A DNA stretch of 64,000 nt, from contig CM065299.1 in assembly GCA_032871835.1 (NCBI GenBank), forward strand, positions 30,926,074 to 30,990,073. Reading direction: 5' to 3'. The notes beneath the pieces are model-generated. The model was given only the letters and a program-made list of their open reading frames with translations. It did not search any database and was not told the DNA's origin. Source of the DNA: Dipteronia dyeriana. Lineage: Eukaryota > Streptophyta > Magnoliopsida > Sapindales > Sapindaceae. This document shows positions 34,500 through 48,361 of the stretch, in pieces. The position numbers and the translations under genes are program-made. Positions within the stretch are counted from its first letter, which is position 1; the number at the start of each line of letters is the position of its first letter.

Positions 34500-37400
34500 T
34501 ACAGCAAATGTGTCATATCTCTTATCCCCATATTCTCTAGGTGCCCATCAAAACTCTTTTGCGGAAGAGCCTTTGTGAAAGGATCTGCTAGATTTTCTAC
34601 TGACACGATCTTTGTTATCGTCATGTCTCCCCTTTGTACAATTTCCCTCAGAAGATGATACTTTCTTTCAATGTGTTTCTCTCTCTTATGACTTCTTGGT
34701 TCTCTCAAATTAGCCACTGCTTCACTATTGTAACAATAGATAGTGATCTGCTTATTCGCATCAGGAACCACTTCCAAGTCAATCAAGAATTGGTAGAGCC
34801 AGACAGCCTCTTTAACAGTTTCTCATGCCGAAACATTCTTAGCTTCCATGGTGGAATCAGCCATACAAGATTTCTTGATACTCCTCTAGATGACTGCCCC
34901 TCCTCCAAAAATAAACACAGATCCAGATGCTGATTTTTTGATGCCAAAATTCGATTGGAAATCAGAATCCGTACACCCAACGGGAATTAAATCCCTCCAG
35001 AGTACACATGCATATAATCTCTCGTTCTCATGAGATACTTGAAAACATGTTTGACTGTCGTCCAGTGATCAGGACCAGATTTCGATTAAAACCTGTTAAC
35101 TATGCTATCAACAAAATAAATATCTACTCTAGTGCAGAGCATTGCAGACATGAAACTAACCCTACTCATGAATTGCTCTTCATGCTCATTCTTAGGAGCT
35201 TGTTCCTTAGAAATTTTGATTCCATGTACCTTTCTTGGAATCTTGCATGGAAAAACTAGTCAAGATTTTATCTATGTATGAAGCATGGGATAATGTAATC
35301 ATTCTATTCTTCCTATCCCTTATTACTTGATCCCAAGAATATAACTTGTTTCTCCTAAGTCCCTCATATCAAACTGTTTTGCTAACCATTCTTTCAATGA
35401 TGTCAATACACCTACATCATTTTAGATGAGTAGCATATCATCAACCTAAAGAACTAGGAAAACCAACTTGTTATCTCTGATCTTTTTGTATAAATAGGGT
35501 TCGTCAAGGTTTTTAATAAATCCAAAACTTTTCACAGCTTGATCTTATGTTTTAGGATCTAGATGCTTGCTTCAATCCATATATAGATCCTTGCAATTTG
35601 CAAACCTTTTCATGTTGGCCCCTTTCAATGAATCCTTCTTATTGCATCATATAGATGCTTTCGTCAAGACTTCCATTAAGGAAAGCTGTCTTGACATCCA
35701 TTTACCAAATATCTAGGTCTAGAGATGCCGCAATGGATAAGAGTATCCTAATGGATTTAAGCATGGCCATAGGAGATAAGGTTTTCTCATAATCTATACC
35801 TTCCTTATGTGTGTAACCTTTAGTTACCAATCTAGCTATAAAGGTTTCTACCTTTCCATCCATTCCTCTCTTTCTTTTGTAAACCCGCTAGCTCCCAATG
35901 GGTTTAATCCCTTTAGACAAGTCCACAAGAGACCAGACTTTGTTTTTTAACATAGATTCAAATTTGGATTGCAATGACTTTTGCCAATGGTGACAATCAA
36001 TATCTTCCACGATTTCCTTATACGTGCAGGGATCATCGACATCCAGGAGATTTTCTAATGATTCTCTTAGACCACTGTATCTCTCAGGTTGTCTACTAAC
36101 CCTCCCACTACAATGAGGAATGGTAGGTTGTTGATCTTGTATTGGTTTGAAACTTACAATTGGGATAGGTTTTGAAACCTCTTGTGGAATTGTTATCTCT
36201 TGAAAGCTCATTCAAGACAATTCTACTTCTAGGCACAAAATTATTCATATAGTCCTCTTCTAGAAATTTGGCACTTGTCGAAACAAATACTATAAGATTT
36301 GAAGGACTACAGAAATAATATCTTTTTGTTCCTTTTGGATACCGTATAAATATGTATGTTTCTGAACGAGACTCTATCTTTTCTTTTTTCCTTTTAACAC
36401 AAGCGTAGGACATCAAAATATCATTAAGTGTTATAGACTAGGCTTTCGTCCAGTCCACAACACATACGGTGTTTTTAGGAATCGACTTAGATGGTACATC
36501 GTTTAGAATATCCATAGCAGTTTGTAAAACATATCCCCAAAAAGAATAAGGAAATGTTGAATAACTCAACATAGACCTAACCATGTCCAAAAGAGTTCTT
36601 TTTCTCGTTTCTGCCACCCCATTTTATTGAGGTGTACCTGGCATAGTAAACCGAGAAATTATCCCATTATTAATAAGTTATTGCTAAAACTCACAAAATA
36701 AATATTCTCCACCACAATCAGACTTCAAGATTTTTATGTGTTTCTCAAGTTGATTTTCTACTTCATCTTTAAATGCTTTGAACATGTCAAAAGCATCTGA
36801 CTTATGTCTCATGAGATACACATAGCCAAATCTTGAGTAATCATCCAATAAAGTGATGAAGTACTCATATCTACCTCTAGCTTGAGTGCTCATAGGACCA
36901 CACACACCAGTGTGTATTAATCCTAAACATTCAGTGACTCTTGTGCCTTTGGTCATGAATGACCTTTTGGTCATCTTACCTTCTAAACAAAATGCACAAT
37001 TTAGTTGATCATCAACCTTTAAGTCACTTAAAGATCCATCACAATCTTTAGATCCTGTCAAGATTAATTTGACCTAGGCGCAAATGTCATATGTAAGTTT
37101 CATCTTTTGAAAATTTCACTCTTTTGTGATTAGGTTCTGTTGATTCCATGTCTAACAAGTGAGAGATATTGCTATGCAAATAGAATAAACAATTTTACAA
37201 TGTACCTTTGCATATAAATTTGTTATTTCTACTAATAATAAAACCTTTAATAAAAGTAACCGAATATCCAAATTTATTTAAACAAAAAATTGAAATTAAA
37301 TTCCTCTTATATTAAGGTACGTAATAAACTTCTATTAGATCTAAATGCCTATAAAAATCTAAATTAATTCTTATATCTCCCACTATACTGGAAGACACCA

Positions 37401-38351
37401 ACGCTTCGTTGCCTAAACACAAATTGAATTCATTCACATTAAGCCTTTTCTTTTCTTCAAACCCCTGTAAGGAATAACAAACATGATTAATGGCTCTAGA
37501 GTTTATGATCCAAGAATCTATAGAATCTGCCAGAAAACATGTTTCAAGATAATTAATATTGCCTTCTTTGTTCTTGTCCTGAGACTTTAGACAATTTCTT
37601 TTCCAATGTCCCTTTTCACCACAAAGGAAACACTTCACTTTGATCTTGGTTACTTTATTAGTCTCTTTCTTGGTAGGTCTAAGTTGCTTTTTCTTCTGTT
37701 TTTTCTAGACCTTCTTACGGGTCTTAACAGTAGCAACTTTACCTACCGTATGAATCTCTTGTCCCTTGATTTTCACAAGGATTTTTTCAACGCTTCTTAC
37801 ATCTTGCATCAGGCCCTGCAATGTGTATTTCTTATTGTTCAAGGTGTAGTCTATTCTGAACTGATCAAAGGAATCCAACAGTGAGTTGACAATCATGTAA
37901 ATTTTCATCTCACCATATATCTCAGCACCATTGAGTTCAACAATATTGAGATGTGATATGACTTTCATCATGTGATCTTTCACAGTCTGTCCAGGTTTAA
38001 TCTTAAGATTCATGAAAGTAGTCACTGCCCCTCTCTTAGTCGTCATGGAATTCATAGCAAACATCTCTTCTAGAGACATCATTATATCGACCGCAGTCTT
38101 CATTCCTTCATGTTATTGTTGCAACACGTCGGAGATGGTAGCCGTAATGTAACATTTGGCTATCTCATCTGAAGTCTTCCATTTCTGATATTCATCTCTT
38201 TGCTCCTCAGTAGATTAATTAGTAGAAGTTGGTGGTTTAGGGGTATACAAAATAGACTTATGCTTTTCAGCTTGCAGCAACCTTTTCATGTGACATAATT
38301 ATCATCAGTAAAAGTATTATCTTTTAAGATGTTGATTAGAGATGGGGTCAT
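34499..38351 (-). pseudogene. Copia gag-pol remnant (minus strand)
   Basis: The start is placed at the ATG at 38349-38351 (PSLINILKDN). Gag continues to 37705 in an MKTAVDIMMSLEEMF core, then the zinc knuckle CFLCGEKGHWKRNC (about 37590-37632), with CCHC intact. In protease the usual DSGA reads NSRA (SWIINSRAINHVC, about 37480-37520), so catalytic Asp is lost. Integrase: the first Asp is Gly in LIHTGVCGPM (about 36915); KSDCGGEY keeps the second, and the Glu of NGVAETRK is present. In RT the YVDD tyrosine codon is a stop (about 35433). RNase H ends RDMTHLL at 34502. Several stops and frameshifts occur. Domain order and spacing are otherwise complete. Confidence 0.9.
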
Positions 38352-39547
38352 GATTTCTTTATAATAAAAAAAATTATATAAGCAAACAATCATGATAAAG
38401 CACTTTCGAATATTTATCTTGAATTAAATTAAATAATTTAATCATAAAATTCAACGGTAATCCAACACCCATAAATGTCACGCCTCATTTGGGAGTTCGC
38501 AACAGCTACTAGTTGGACTAGGTCCCACCTAATCATTAACATAACAACCAGCGTTCTCAATTTTAGCCTTGCAATTTTATTAACAAGAACTCTTGGGAGG
38601 ATATTAATAAAATCACATTGTGTGTGTTACCAAGTTATTGACCTTCAATATATTCCCTCACAAATATCCCTCCTTTGATAGTAAACATCATTTGAGTCAA
38701 TTGTCTAGTGTATCCTTGTAAGAAAGTATCCTGCTAAATTCCACTCATGAATACCCCTTAGGGGGTTAATGCATGAAACATAAAGCTCAACTAAACTTGG
38801 AGGCCATAGGCATTCCAAATATCTTCTCCCACTCAATTTTTTAAGGCGTGTGATTGAATTACATAGAATGATTTACCAAGTTATCTAGATGTCAATTAGA
38901 TACCTATAACAATTCAATGAATGTTCATAACAAAATAGATATATGAGTGGCACTCTTATTCTATATAACATGTTATCAAACATTGACAAACATTGCAATA
39001 TTTATGGAAAAATAAATAGCCACAATTTTGGTCCGTCATAGAAAAACAAGTAAATTACATTTGTTTGAAATACAAAGCCCTAAACTAACTTGGCGAACAA
39101 GTTATCAAGCGGCCACCGTCCAAAGGTCTCACGTCTAGGCACTTGCGGGCCCGAACCCTTCTGCAGTTACTCCGGGATACTCCATTGCTACTTTTTCTTC
39201 TTCGAATTCTTCAATTTTTTGATTCTTCAAAGATTGAATATATTTCAACAGATTTTTTTATTGCAACAATAAAATTTTAAAAAAACTTATCAACAACTAA
39301 GAAGGAAATTATGGCGATGATAGACCACCCTTCTTGTTACAATTCCAAAACAAAAATACATTTAAATTCTAGGACCAAAATTGAGCAATAACAAATCACA
39401 TTTTGAAAACAAATATATATCCATACATTCCAATGTAAATATATGTATGAATACCTAGAGTGCCATCTCTTTATAAAACATACATATTTACAATAATAAA
39501 AAAATAGATTCACGTAATATGCATCAATTAATTAAGGGTACAATCAG
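38352..39547 (-). other. Copia 5' leader (minus strand)
   Basis: About 1.2 kb lies between the primer site and the gag start, with no good reading frame. One GC-richer patch at about 39105-39185 stands out in an AT-rich leader. Long untranslated leaders are usual for this type of element. Confidence 0.6.
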
Positions 39548-39561
39548 GCTCTAATACCAAT
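39548..39561 (-). other. Primer-binding site, tRNA-Met type (minus strand)
   Basis: On the minus strand this reads TTGGTATTAGAGCC, adjoining the 5' LTR. It differs from the canonical TTGGTATCAGAGC by a C-to-T transition. Confidence 0.85.
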
Positions 39562-42054
39562 TGTAGGGAAAATCGTGCGGCGGAAACGGAAAAGGGGTTT
39601 GGTATATTTCAAAATAAAATACTTTAAAAGAATAAACCTAAACCCTTGATTAATTAACATATAATAAAGTATCGTACATTTTTCTTGTGAAGATTGAAGT
39701 TACGCCGAATTTAACCCACAAGATCTTTCAATCCAATCACAAACGTGAATCACCTAGGAGTGTGGGCTCCTTTTCTTTGAATCGTATATCTGAGGATGGA
39801 AACAAACAAAATCTCTTAGTTTTTGTTAGTCACAATAATCCTCCTAGAGAAAACCCAAGAACGTTTGGTCACTTATGAATTATCAATCTATTTGGTTGAA
39901 ACTCGTATGAACCCGATTCGATTTTTATACACAATACCCTTTTGATGTAAATGATACTAGTGCACTATCGAAAACAAAAGTGCTCCCTCTTTTCTCTATG
40001 CTTGACCGAATTCTACACACACCTATCTAAGAGTTGAACGAATTTATCTAGAGCAATAACCAATTTTCTTCACTCAAAATTCTAAGGTTCCAAAACCTCT
40101 CTTGGCCGAAATCTTTCTTGGATTTTTTATGACTTGGCTGAATTCTACAAAGCCATATATATTGGTGTCCAAATCCTCTCCTAATGAGGATTTACTTGGT
40201 GGGTAAAAATCCTCTCTCTAGGTGGATTTACTTTGTGGCCAAGAATTTTCACTCAAAGAAAAATTCTTTTCTACACCAAGACTCATATTCCAACTCAATA
40301 GTGTATTTATCCAATAACCAATTATTGAATATAAATCAAATTGTGACTTTATCAAAAACTTTCTAATTTGACCAATAGTCAATTAGAGTTTTGGTAGATA
40401 TCAAATACTTCCTGATTTGACTTGATAAATAAATTATTTTTATTTATCTACTTATCAAATAAAGTATTTGATACTATCATACTACCAACAATAGTATGAC
40501 ACTAGGAGACATTCTCCTACTAGGAAAAAGATTTTATCTTTTATTTAAATAATTAAAGAATTAAATAATTAATTAGTTTTCACTTAATTAAATAATAAAA
40601 TAAAATTAATATATTAGGCTATTTTATAAGCCCTAGCCGCACAAGCCAATACATGAGTCAAATATTTTTTTTTCCATTTTATTAAATCCACTGGACTTTA
40701 ATAAAAAAATTCCACATGTGAACTAGACCCATCCTTACAAAAAAAGGAACAAGACCACATGCTTTAAATTAATACATTGATATAATTTAAACAATCCATT
40801 TAATTAAAATGTGTAAATTATATTCTTAATGTATTGATAGAATGTTATTCGCACCCCTATAGGGCCGCCCAAGGATTCCCACATCCTTGGCCTCCCATTC
40901 CAGGTATCTTAAAGAGTTTTCGCATGTCTTGATCACACATGACTGCACCTCTCCAAAGCTTTGGGATTCCAAAATCCAAAATAATTCTATATGGACCCAA
41001 AATATGGTCTGGTAAAATATATCAAGTGATCCATGCAAGTTCACGTGAATTAGGGATCTTGGCAGGCTATCTAAATTTAAGCTCCAATAGATATAACCTA
41101 ATCACAATCAACATATGATTCACTTAGGTTCGATCTATTACTTTTAGTTCATTCCACTAAAGAACTAAAATTGAACTCTTAAATAAATATAGAAGAAGTT
41201 AATGTTTCTCATTCATACTCTAGACAACCTCAATAGAGATAGTGTATCCTCGTGAAGAATAACACTAATCGCCAAGAGCTCATAGACAGCCTATAGCTCT
41301 CATAGTAACCATATTTACTCTTATGACCACATTTTGAAATTGGATATTTTGACTTTTCTAGAAGCCGTATTTCAATAGACACTATTGAAAACTTAACGTT
41401 AAGATTTAATATCCAATACCTCAAAACATCCGATGGAGCCACGATGTCCATATGTATAAATCAAGTCCTCTATCGATTAACAAATGAATACCACCAAACT
41501 ATCGAGGATAGACTATGCTATATAATCGTACTCATTAATAGCTTAAATGATAATGTTTGCAACCATAAGTCCATCATTTATCTCAGGATTGTGATAGATT
41601 CTCTGATTGTCTTCAAGTGAAATCTCTTATTCATTGACGGTTCTAGATAAAGTATTTCACTTTCATCCTATTCAATGCATTTAATGCACTAGATTTTTTT
41701 GTCCAAAGACACTACACTTTGATGATTTTAGACTTATCATAACATATTTGATCCCACAAAAATGCTAGCAAAAGAATTTACAACTTTAACAAGGTAAAGG
41801 CGCCAAACCTTTATCTTAAGTCATGAATATTGTTCAAGACTAACTAAAGAATTGTGTCTACCTCATACATATCCAGATGTACGAACAATTCTTCTTTTCT
41901 CATTGTCTTTTGACCTTATGATTATTTACTTTTAATAATTATAATAATTAAAGTATAAATGCTTTAAGATTTGTTAAACTAGAAATCACTTTATTAATAT
42001 GAAAAGATTGACAAATACATTCTTAAACTTTTGTTGTTGAGCATAAACCCAATA
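39562..42054 (-). repeat. 5' LTR of the minus-strand Copia
   Basis: It is the partner of 32017-34484. On the plus strand it starts TGTAGGG at the primer site and ends at AATA (expected AACA), followed by the GCGAC target duplication. Small frames inside it are LTR by-products shared with the other copy. Confidence 0.9.
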
Positions 42055-42059
42055 GCGAC

Positions 42060-43149
42060 ATAGTTTCTAGCATCCCGCACTATTACGAAAAGGCACATAT
42101 CTTCCTTTAGAAAACCCGAAATTAGTATCTGTAAAAACTAATAGAAAGTAGACTTCTGGGAATTTCTAAAAATAGGTGGTAAGAAACCCAGTTCATTCAA
42201 ATGAGTTAATATAGGCCCCAGAAAATTGAGTGTTCTACCTAGGTACTTTACAATTTAAGTCCATTAACTTTTAGAAAACAGAGTTGACCTATGTCACGGT
42301 CTCTATGTCGCCTTCTAGCTCAAAGATGGATCTATCGCGGGACAAATGTTTGCTTGCCGTGGTTGACCATGAATCATATCACAGTTTGGGTAAACATCGA
42401 GGCCGTGACAACTCTATATGGCTTCCATTCTTGAATTGTTTTTGCTCATTTTGACTTCCTAAACTTGACTTTAAGCTCAAAACCTTACTGTCGGGAATAA
42501 GTACCTACACAAGGCTCAACAAAAACATTATATACAAAAATATGATCGAAGATGAGAACAAACGATAGGAAATGTGGACCTCAAATAGGTATAAATATGG
42601 TTCGATCACACATGGCGAGGCTGTGTCATTTGTGACACGTTGTCCATTCCCACTCTAACATGTGGCGTGGAAGAGTCAGTTAAAGAAAACGGTCGATGGT
42701 TTCTAGCCACTGGTGATGGTTCCAATGATCGCAAAGGTTTTTGGTGATTTTGGTTACCGGTGTGGTCCGATCACCACGTCATCCCTAACACAACGTTTCT
42801 AACCAAACGGTTTTCTATACCGGTTCACTGGACGAACCAATTTTCGAGACCAGTTCATCGGTTAGACTGGTTACTAGCACCATTTTTCAGTTGTCGGTCA
42901 ATTTTTCTACTGACTTTTCCGGCTTCCAAATAGGTTATGTTACGGCAGCGCATAAGCAGTTTTTTAACCACATTAAGCATCTTTCCGGTCACCGATGGCG
43001 GTTTTCCGACAAAAAAAAATCTTTATTTTATTATATAGTTAATTTTAGTTTTTAAATTTTTAAATTTATTTAATAATTCCTTTAATTTAGTTCGCTCTAA
43101 TGGGAGCTAAATTATTGCCCTACAAATCCTAGACTCAGATTTTCAGAGA
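42060..43149. other. Unassigned repeat-like DNA
   Basis: No gene. GC-richer patches at 42290-42420 and 42600-43010 contain repeated CCGGT/ACCGG and GATGGTTTC-like words that grade into the minisatellite to the right. It probably continues the sequence left of 32011. Confidence 0.3.
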
Positions 43150-43640
43150 CAAATTTAGATACGGTTCACGTCGCGACTTCTATTCACGATTTTCAAGTCG
43201 GATATTGGTGACAGTCTCCGGTGTAATTTTTGGCACGGATTTTAGAGGTAGATTTATACATGATTTTCGATGATAGTTTTCGGTGTGACTTCCGATGACG
43301 GTTTCCAGAACTGATTCTTGTGATTGTTTCGGGTTATGGTTTCTGGCACAGATTTCAGTGATGGTTTCTGATACGGTTTCTAATGATAGTTTCTGGCATG
43401 GCTTCCAATGATAGTTTTTGAAATAATTTTTTGTGACGATTTCTGACACGGATTAAAGTGACCGATACTGATGCCGTTTCGGTATGGTTTTTGATTTGTG
43501 TTTTTGGTACGGTTTATGGTGACAGCTTTCGATATGGATTCTAATGATGGTTTTTGGTGGTTTTTTGGGCTACCGTTGAAGTTTCCAGCATGAATTTCAG
43601 TATTGGTTTTTGACGGTAATGGAATTTTCATACGAAAATT
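43150..43640. repeat. Degenerate minisatellite, 25-bp period
   Basis: A unit like TGATGGTTTCTGGCACGGATT recurs. Unit starts at 43271, 43296, 43321, 43359, 43384, 43409, 43434 and 43459 are 25 bp apart except one interval of 38, which equals one and a half units, so the true sub-period is about 12-13 bp. Copies are diverged but phase is kept. Overlapping minus-strand frames of 89 and 83 codons (43180-43449, 43380-43631) stay open with an approximate 25-residue periodicity, as expected from the repeat; I do not call them genes. Confidence 0.8.
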
Positions 43641-45339
43641 TGGCCTCCGAAATTTGGCTTGAGTGTGTTAGCCATATCTAATGAAAAGCCTTTGATTATA
43701 ATTCTCTATCATATTAATTATTCAATCAAGAATAAGTAATTTCATTAGAATGTACATCGAAAATGTACAAGGTAATTAAAAGACAAATTTTTCTAAGTGA
43801 CTTAGAACATTTTTGAGATAAATCTGTATCATCTCACATCTTAATGGAAGAGATTTCGTGAATCTTAATATGATATACGGCCGCAGTCAATTTGGACTCA
43901 AACTTTTTATGTGGAAAGATGCAGTAAATAGTCTTTTAATGAAATTTCTCGAAAAAGTTAATAGATCATGAGGTTGAAAAAGCTAGAGTAAGGTACCACG
44001 ATGTATTTTGGTTAGATAGCGTGTGAACTAGAAATTATACAAGAAAGCTACATTCTTAGAAATGTGAAGCGTTCTACTACATCCGCAACGAATATTGATA
44101 GGTCTAGGCACATGAGTTATTACACATGTGAAAGTGGACAAAGATTTGAGAAAATGACAAATTAAAAGTTGGGAAGACTTAGAGAGTCTTTCTCGGTGGT
44201 GATCGATATGAATATGAGAAGTAAGAATGAATAGCATGCAAAGTCTTGTATTTTAGAAAGCATTAATATTCTATAAACCGTTCTCTAGGAAATAATTTTG
44301 GTTTATTTGCTTTGTAGTAAGAATTAGTTTGACTCATAAAACATTTCTAGGAACTTGTGTATTATATTCTTCTGTTACTTATGATCACCTATTTTGGGAA
44401 TTCTAAATTGTTCAGTTCAATATTAGAATTAGATATTTGTGCAAAGTATTGAATTTATGAAGATTATTTTTTGGCAACGGGTGGCAATTAGGCGATTTGA
44501 CAATTTTTTTCGATTTTGTACCTTTAATTGTTTCATCATTTTTTTCGATTTATGTTTGCAGCAAAATTAAATGTGTATATTTTTAAGAAGTTAATATGCT
44601 TGCATAGTAGATTGTATGTCTCTACATAGATTAGCATAAGATATATATTATATATCTATAATATTATGTCCAATTCGATTGTGATAAACTAAATCGTGTA
44701 ATCTAGGAAATAGATACAATAAGGTTTAGTGTATTTTGAGAGTAAGAAGCTCTTGATATTAAAACATGAATCATGATTGAACCTCAGCATAGTACTTATT
44801 TTTAACATACAAAATGTGAAGGCTTATCAAACTAGAAGTTTAAATACTTGCATTATGATGTGGAATATCTTAAATAGTAGCCTCACATGTGTGTTTTATA
44901 TTTACAATAGGATTTAAGTAAAGTGATTTACCATTGAAAATTTTGATTGAAGCGCAATTTTATTAGTATTTTGAGTACTAAAATTTTCGTAAGTACGATA
45001 TCAAGTTTTGAGTACTTATAAGAAGTGCTAAAATTAGTAGCACCCTCTAATAAGGATATAAAAAATGATACACCGACTAAACGATCTGATCTCTTTTGAT
45101 GGTTAGAATATATAAAATTAATCTGATAAGTATTGATCACGTCATTTCGGTTATAGAAGATGAGTGCTTAGAGGCGGCTTAGACTTCTAGCCAATTTTAT
45201 ATGAAAGATCTCAACTTGTACAAAGCTTTTAGTGTTTAGCAAATTAGTCGAAATAGATATTTCTAACAGGGGAAGAGAATCTAGTCATAGCCACTTAATC
45301 TTAGATTAGAATATGCAACAAGTTGAGGGATAATGAATC
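43641..45339. other. Unassigned AT-rich DNA, possibly the 5' part of a decayed Copia
   Basis: No recognisable domain. It precedes the Copia pol remnant in the right place for its LTR and leader, but no LTR pair or primer site could be seen. Confidence 0.25.
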
Positions 45340-48060
45340 GAGGAAGGACAAAACTAAAATAGCTTGTAGCATTTATGACAAGCTAGGTCATTTTCACTCA
45401 AAAAATGCATTGAGTAGAAAAAAGTAAAACCCAAACTCAAGAATTTGTTAAGTTATGCTTAAATTTTCGACTAGGTATTTTCTTTTTGAATCTCGTTCTT
45501 TGTGGACTGTAGATAAGTGAAGATATACCATCCAAGAAGAAATAGTAAAGCATTCGTTGAGTAAAGTTAGATTATTAAAGACAAGATGTATATGTGTTAG
45601 AACAATTTTGGAGTTAAATACCTACAAACTGCGTTTTCATGGCTGCTTAAAAATTTATACTCCGTGATGTTCCATTACACACCTGAGATCTAACTAGGTG
45701 TTAGCGTCTGTGGTTGTCCTCATTGATTCAGGTTATCGTTAATAATCGTGATAGTTATATGCATATTATTTTAGCAAATTATATTTATATAGTACTTGAT
45801 AGTTGTTTAATGGTTTTATAGTATTATACGTCAGTAGGGACAGTTAAAATTTTTTGTTTGGTTTTCAATCATTACAATAGTGATGATGCTGATATTTCGG
45901 CATGCTAGATTAAGTCATGTTAAACTAGATAGAATGAGTATATTAGTCAGAGAGGACTAATTGGACTTATTTACCTTAAAATTCATACAGATTATCTAGC
46001 AAGAAAAACAACGAGAAAACCATTTAGTAAGGAACTATATCAGGAATTCCATTACAACTGATTCATTATAACATTTGTGATTGAGTAAGTGTAAATGCTA
46101 AACATGAAATTTCAAATCTAGTTATATTCCATTCATATCTTTAGAAATTTCGATCATATCTATTTGATCTCCCATAAATCGAAAGCATTAGATTGCATTA
46201 GATTGTTTTGTTGATGATCAAATTAGATGATAAATTTTTGAGTTTAAACCAGTTACGTAGATATCTTTATGAACAGTTCTTGGAATGTTTTACCAAAAAA
46301 TGATATAGAAAGATATTTATTTATTCCTGAGAATCCGTAGCAAATTAGTGTAGCGAAAAGAAGGAATTGAATAATGTTGAAAATGGTTAAGTATGTGATG
46401 ACACAAGTAAATTTATTGGTATCTTACTTGAAGATATCTGAATTGATTACTACCTACTTACTTAATCATGTTCCATTTGATCAAACACTTCCACAGCATA
46501 TGAATTCTGGACATGCAAGTAGCCTGATCTAACTAATCTACAACCCTAGAGTTATACAAATTATGTTTATAATCCATCTCACGGAAATGAGAAATTGAAT
46601 GCAAGAAAAGAAGTTGTATATTTGTTTAATACTTTGTGCATTTCAAAGGATAAATAAACAGAGGTGTAAAATTAGATAGAAGTGTGACTGAATTAGAATC
46701 ACAAAATGTCATTATTAGATAATGAATTTCTTAGTAGAATCGAGTTTAATATAGATATTTGATTTAAGAATTAGATGATCCATGTTAATACGCGAGTGGC
46801 GGTAAATTAAAATCTAACTTGATCCTCTATACCTAGTGGGAGTGGAATTCTGCATGGATCTTCCATCCTAAGTGGGAGTGGAAGTCTACACCCTAGTGGG
46901 AGTAGAAATCTGCATGGATCTTTCATCTCTAGTGGGAGTGAAACAACTACCATGATAATTTACTAACTCGTCGAAATAATCGTAAAATTATCACATGACA
47001 TCTTTAGAAAATTGAAAGGAAAGATTTAATGATTACTTCACTTGACAATGATGAGCTAAGGATTTTAGAATTGAGCAATCACTTATATCTATTAAATGAA
47101 TATATGAATAAAAGCAATGGAAGGGGAGATGGAGTCTAGGAAAGCGATTATGTCGGAACTTGATTCACTTATTGCCAGGTCATTGGACAATTGTGAACAT
47201 ATGGGTTTCACATATCATATGTAATGCGAAAAGTACTATTTAGAGGTATAAGGCGCAATTAATTGCAAGTGAAGTTGAAAGTAAAGTTTTCTTCCATACG
47301 CATTATTCTAGCACTAGTCACGTGAACCTGAAATTACATCAGTTATGTAAAGATTGTACTTCTCGATAGAGAACTAGAGGAAGAGATTTACATGGAACAT
47401 CCTATAAATTTTGTTTCGAAAGACCAAGAGCACATAAGTGTGCTTGCTTAATGAATGTATGGTTTGAAACGATCCTCTAGAAAATTGTATCTTTGATTTC
47501 ATCAAGTTGTAATGTCTTACAGATTAATAATGACTACAGATAGCCATTATAAGTACACTTAATGAATTGAAGATAATTTTTATAGTATCTATATCTGTGG
47601 ACTATATGTTTTGGCTAGAATTAATGAAGAGTTTGTCAAACCATAATGAAATGGTAATTCTCAATTTTCATTGAGATTTTACATGAGCTAAATGGCTTCT
47701 ATATTAAAGGTGAGAGCATAGATACTTCTATTGTGAAATCACAAACTCTTAACTTCAATAAGTACCATGAAACTCCATAAGATCAAGAAATTAATGACAA
47801 GTTCCTTATGTTAGTACCATACATAGTCTCATATACATTGTGATATGTATAAAGTATATCATTAGTTACGCCATAAGATTGGTGAGTAGACACCAATATA
47901 ATCCCAGATTACAACATTGAGATGTTGTCAAGAGGATTATGATATACCTTGAAAGTACGACTAACTACTTAGTGTACATTGTTATATGTACAAGGCCTAA
48001 TAGAAATTATGCCACAAAATTGGTGAATGTATACCAATATAATTCTAGATTGATAGGATT
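45340..48060 (+). pseudogene. Very decayed Copia gag-pol (third Copia lineage copy)
   Basis: Peptide fragments in Copia order show through many stops and frame changes. They are a knuckle-like IYDKLGHFHSKNA (about 45383), pre-integrase HARLSHVKLDRMSILV (about 45900, where relatives have LGH), an integrase C-terminal AKRRN...LKMVKYVMTQV...LNHVPF (about 46350-46480), an RT fragment EEEIYMEHPINFVSKDQEHI followed by MYGLKRSSRKL (47380-47490), and a late segment about 47750-47960 resembling the post-RT region. It is clearly the oldest Copia copy in the window. No LTRs were identified. Confidence 0.65.
46831..46944. repeat. Short tandem repeat on a 12-bp grid inside the decayed Copia
   Basis: Four copies of CTAGTGGGAGTG-like words start at 46835, 46871, 46895 and 46931, spaced 36, 24 and 36 bp. 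The longer units also share TCTGCATGGATCTT. It lies between the integrase and RT remnants, where Copia polyproteins have a variable hydrophilic linker. Confidence 0.8.
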
Positions 48061-48361
48061 GTGACATAACTTTAATAGTAAGGAAATTATTGTTTATGCT
48101 AGCATAATTACACATATAATGTAATAGAAATATGTCGTCAGATTGATACCGACATCTTACACGTGCGATCACCTCAGTTGCTGAGATAACATGCTAAGAA
48201 GAGACACATATATATTAGAGAATATGTAAAATATATTCTCGTGGGGCTAATGTATATGAATTTGTCATCTTTACTGAGTCAATATGAGGTTCAAACTAAA
48301 TATATCAATATATTTTAGAACCGATCCTGATAGACCCCACTATCATTTATACCCGATCAAG
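48061..48361. other. Unassigned AT-rich DNA between two Copia remnants
   Basis: No domain or repeat recognised. It is probably the end of the decayed Copia, which is cut by the rearranged SIRE-like element. Confidence 0.3.

Larger units (their letters stand above)
32017..42054 (-). mobile_element. Ty1/Copia retrotransposon, complete structure, minus strand
   Basis: Two direct LTRs of about 2.47 kb (32017-34484 and 39562-42054) flank a minus-strand Met-tRNA-type primer site, gag with an intact zinc knuckle, protease, integrase, RT and RNase H in Copia order, and a polypurine tract. Flanking GTGAC (32012-32016) and GCGAC (42055-42059) form a target duplication with one transition. Lesions throughout the coding region make it inactive. 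Its LTRs are unrelated to the SIRE-like family, so it is a different Copia lineage (Tork/TAR-like by motif style). Confidence 0.9.

Noticed and set aside
43180..43631. Repeat-peptide genes on the minus strand of the minisatellite
   Set aside because: Openness follows from the low stop-codon content of the unit; no promoter, and two different overlapping frames. Kept only as an observation.
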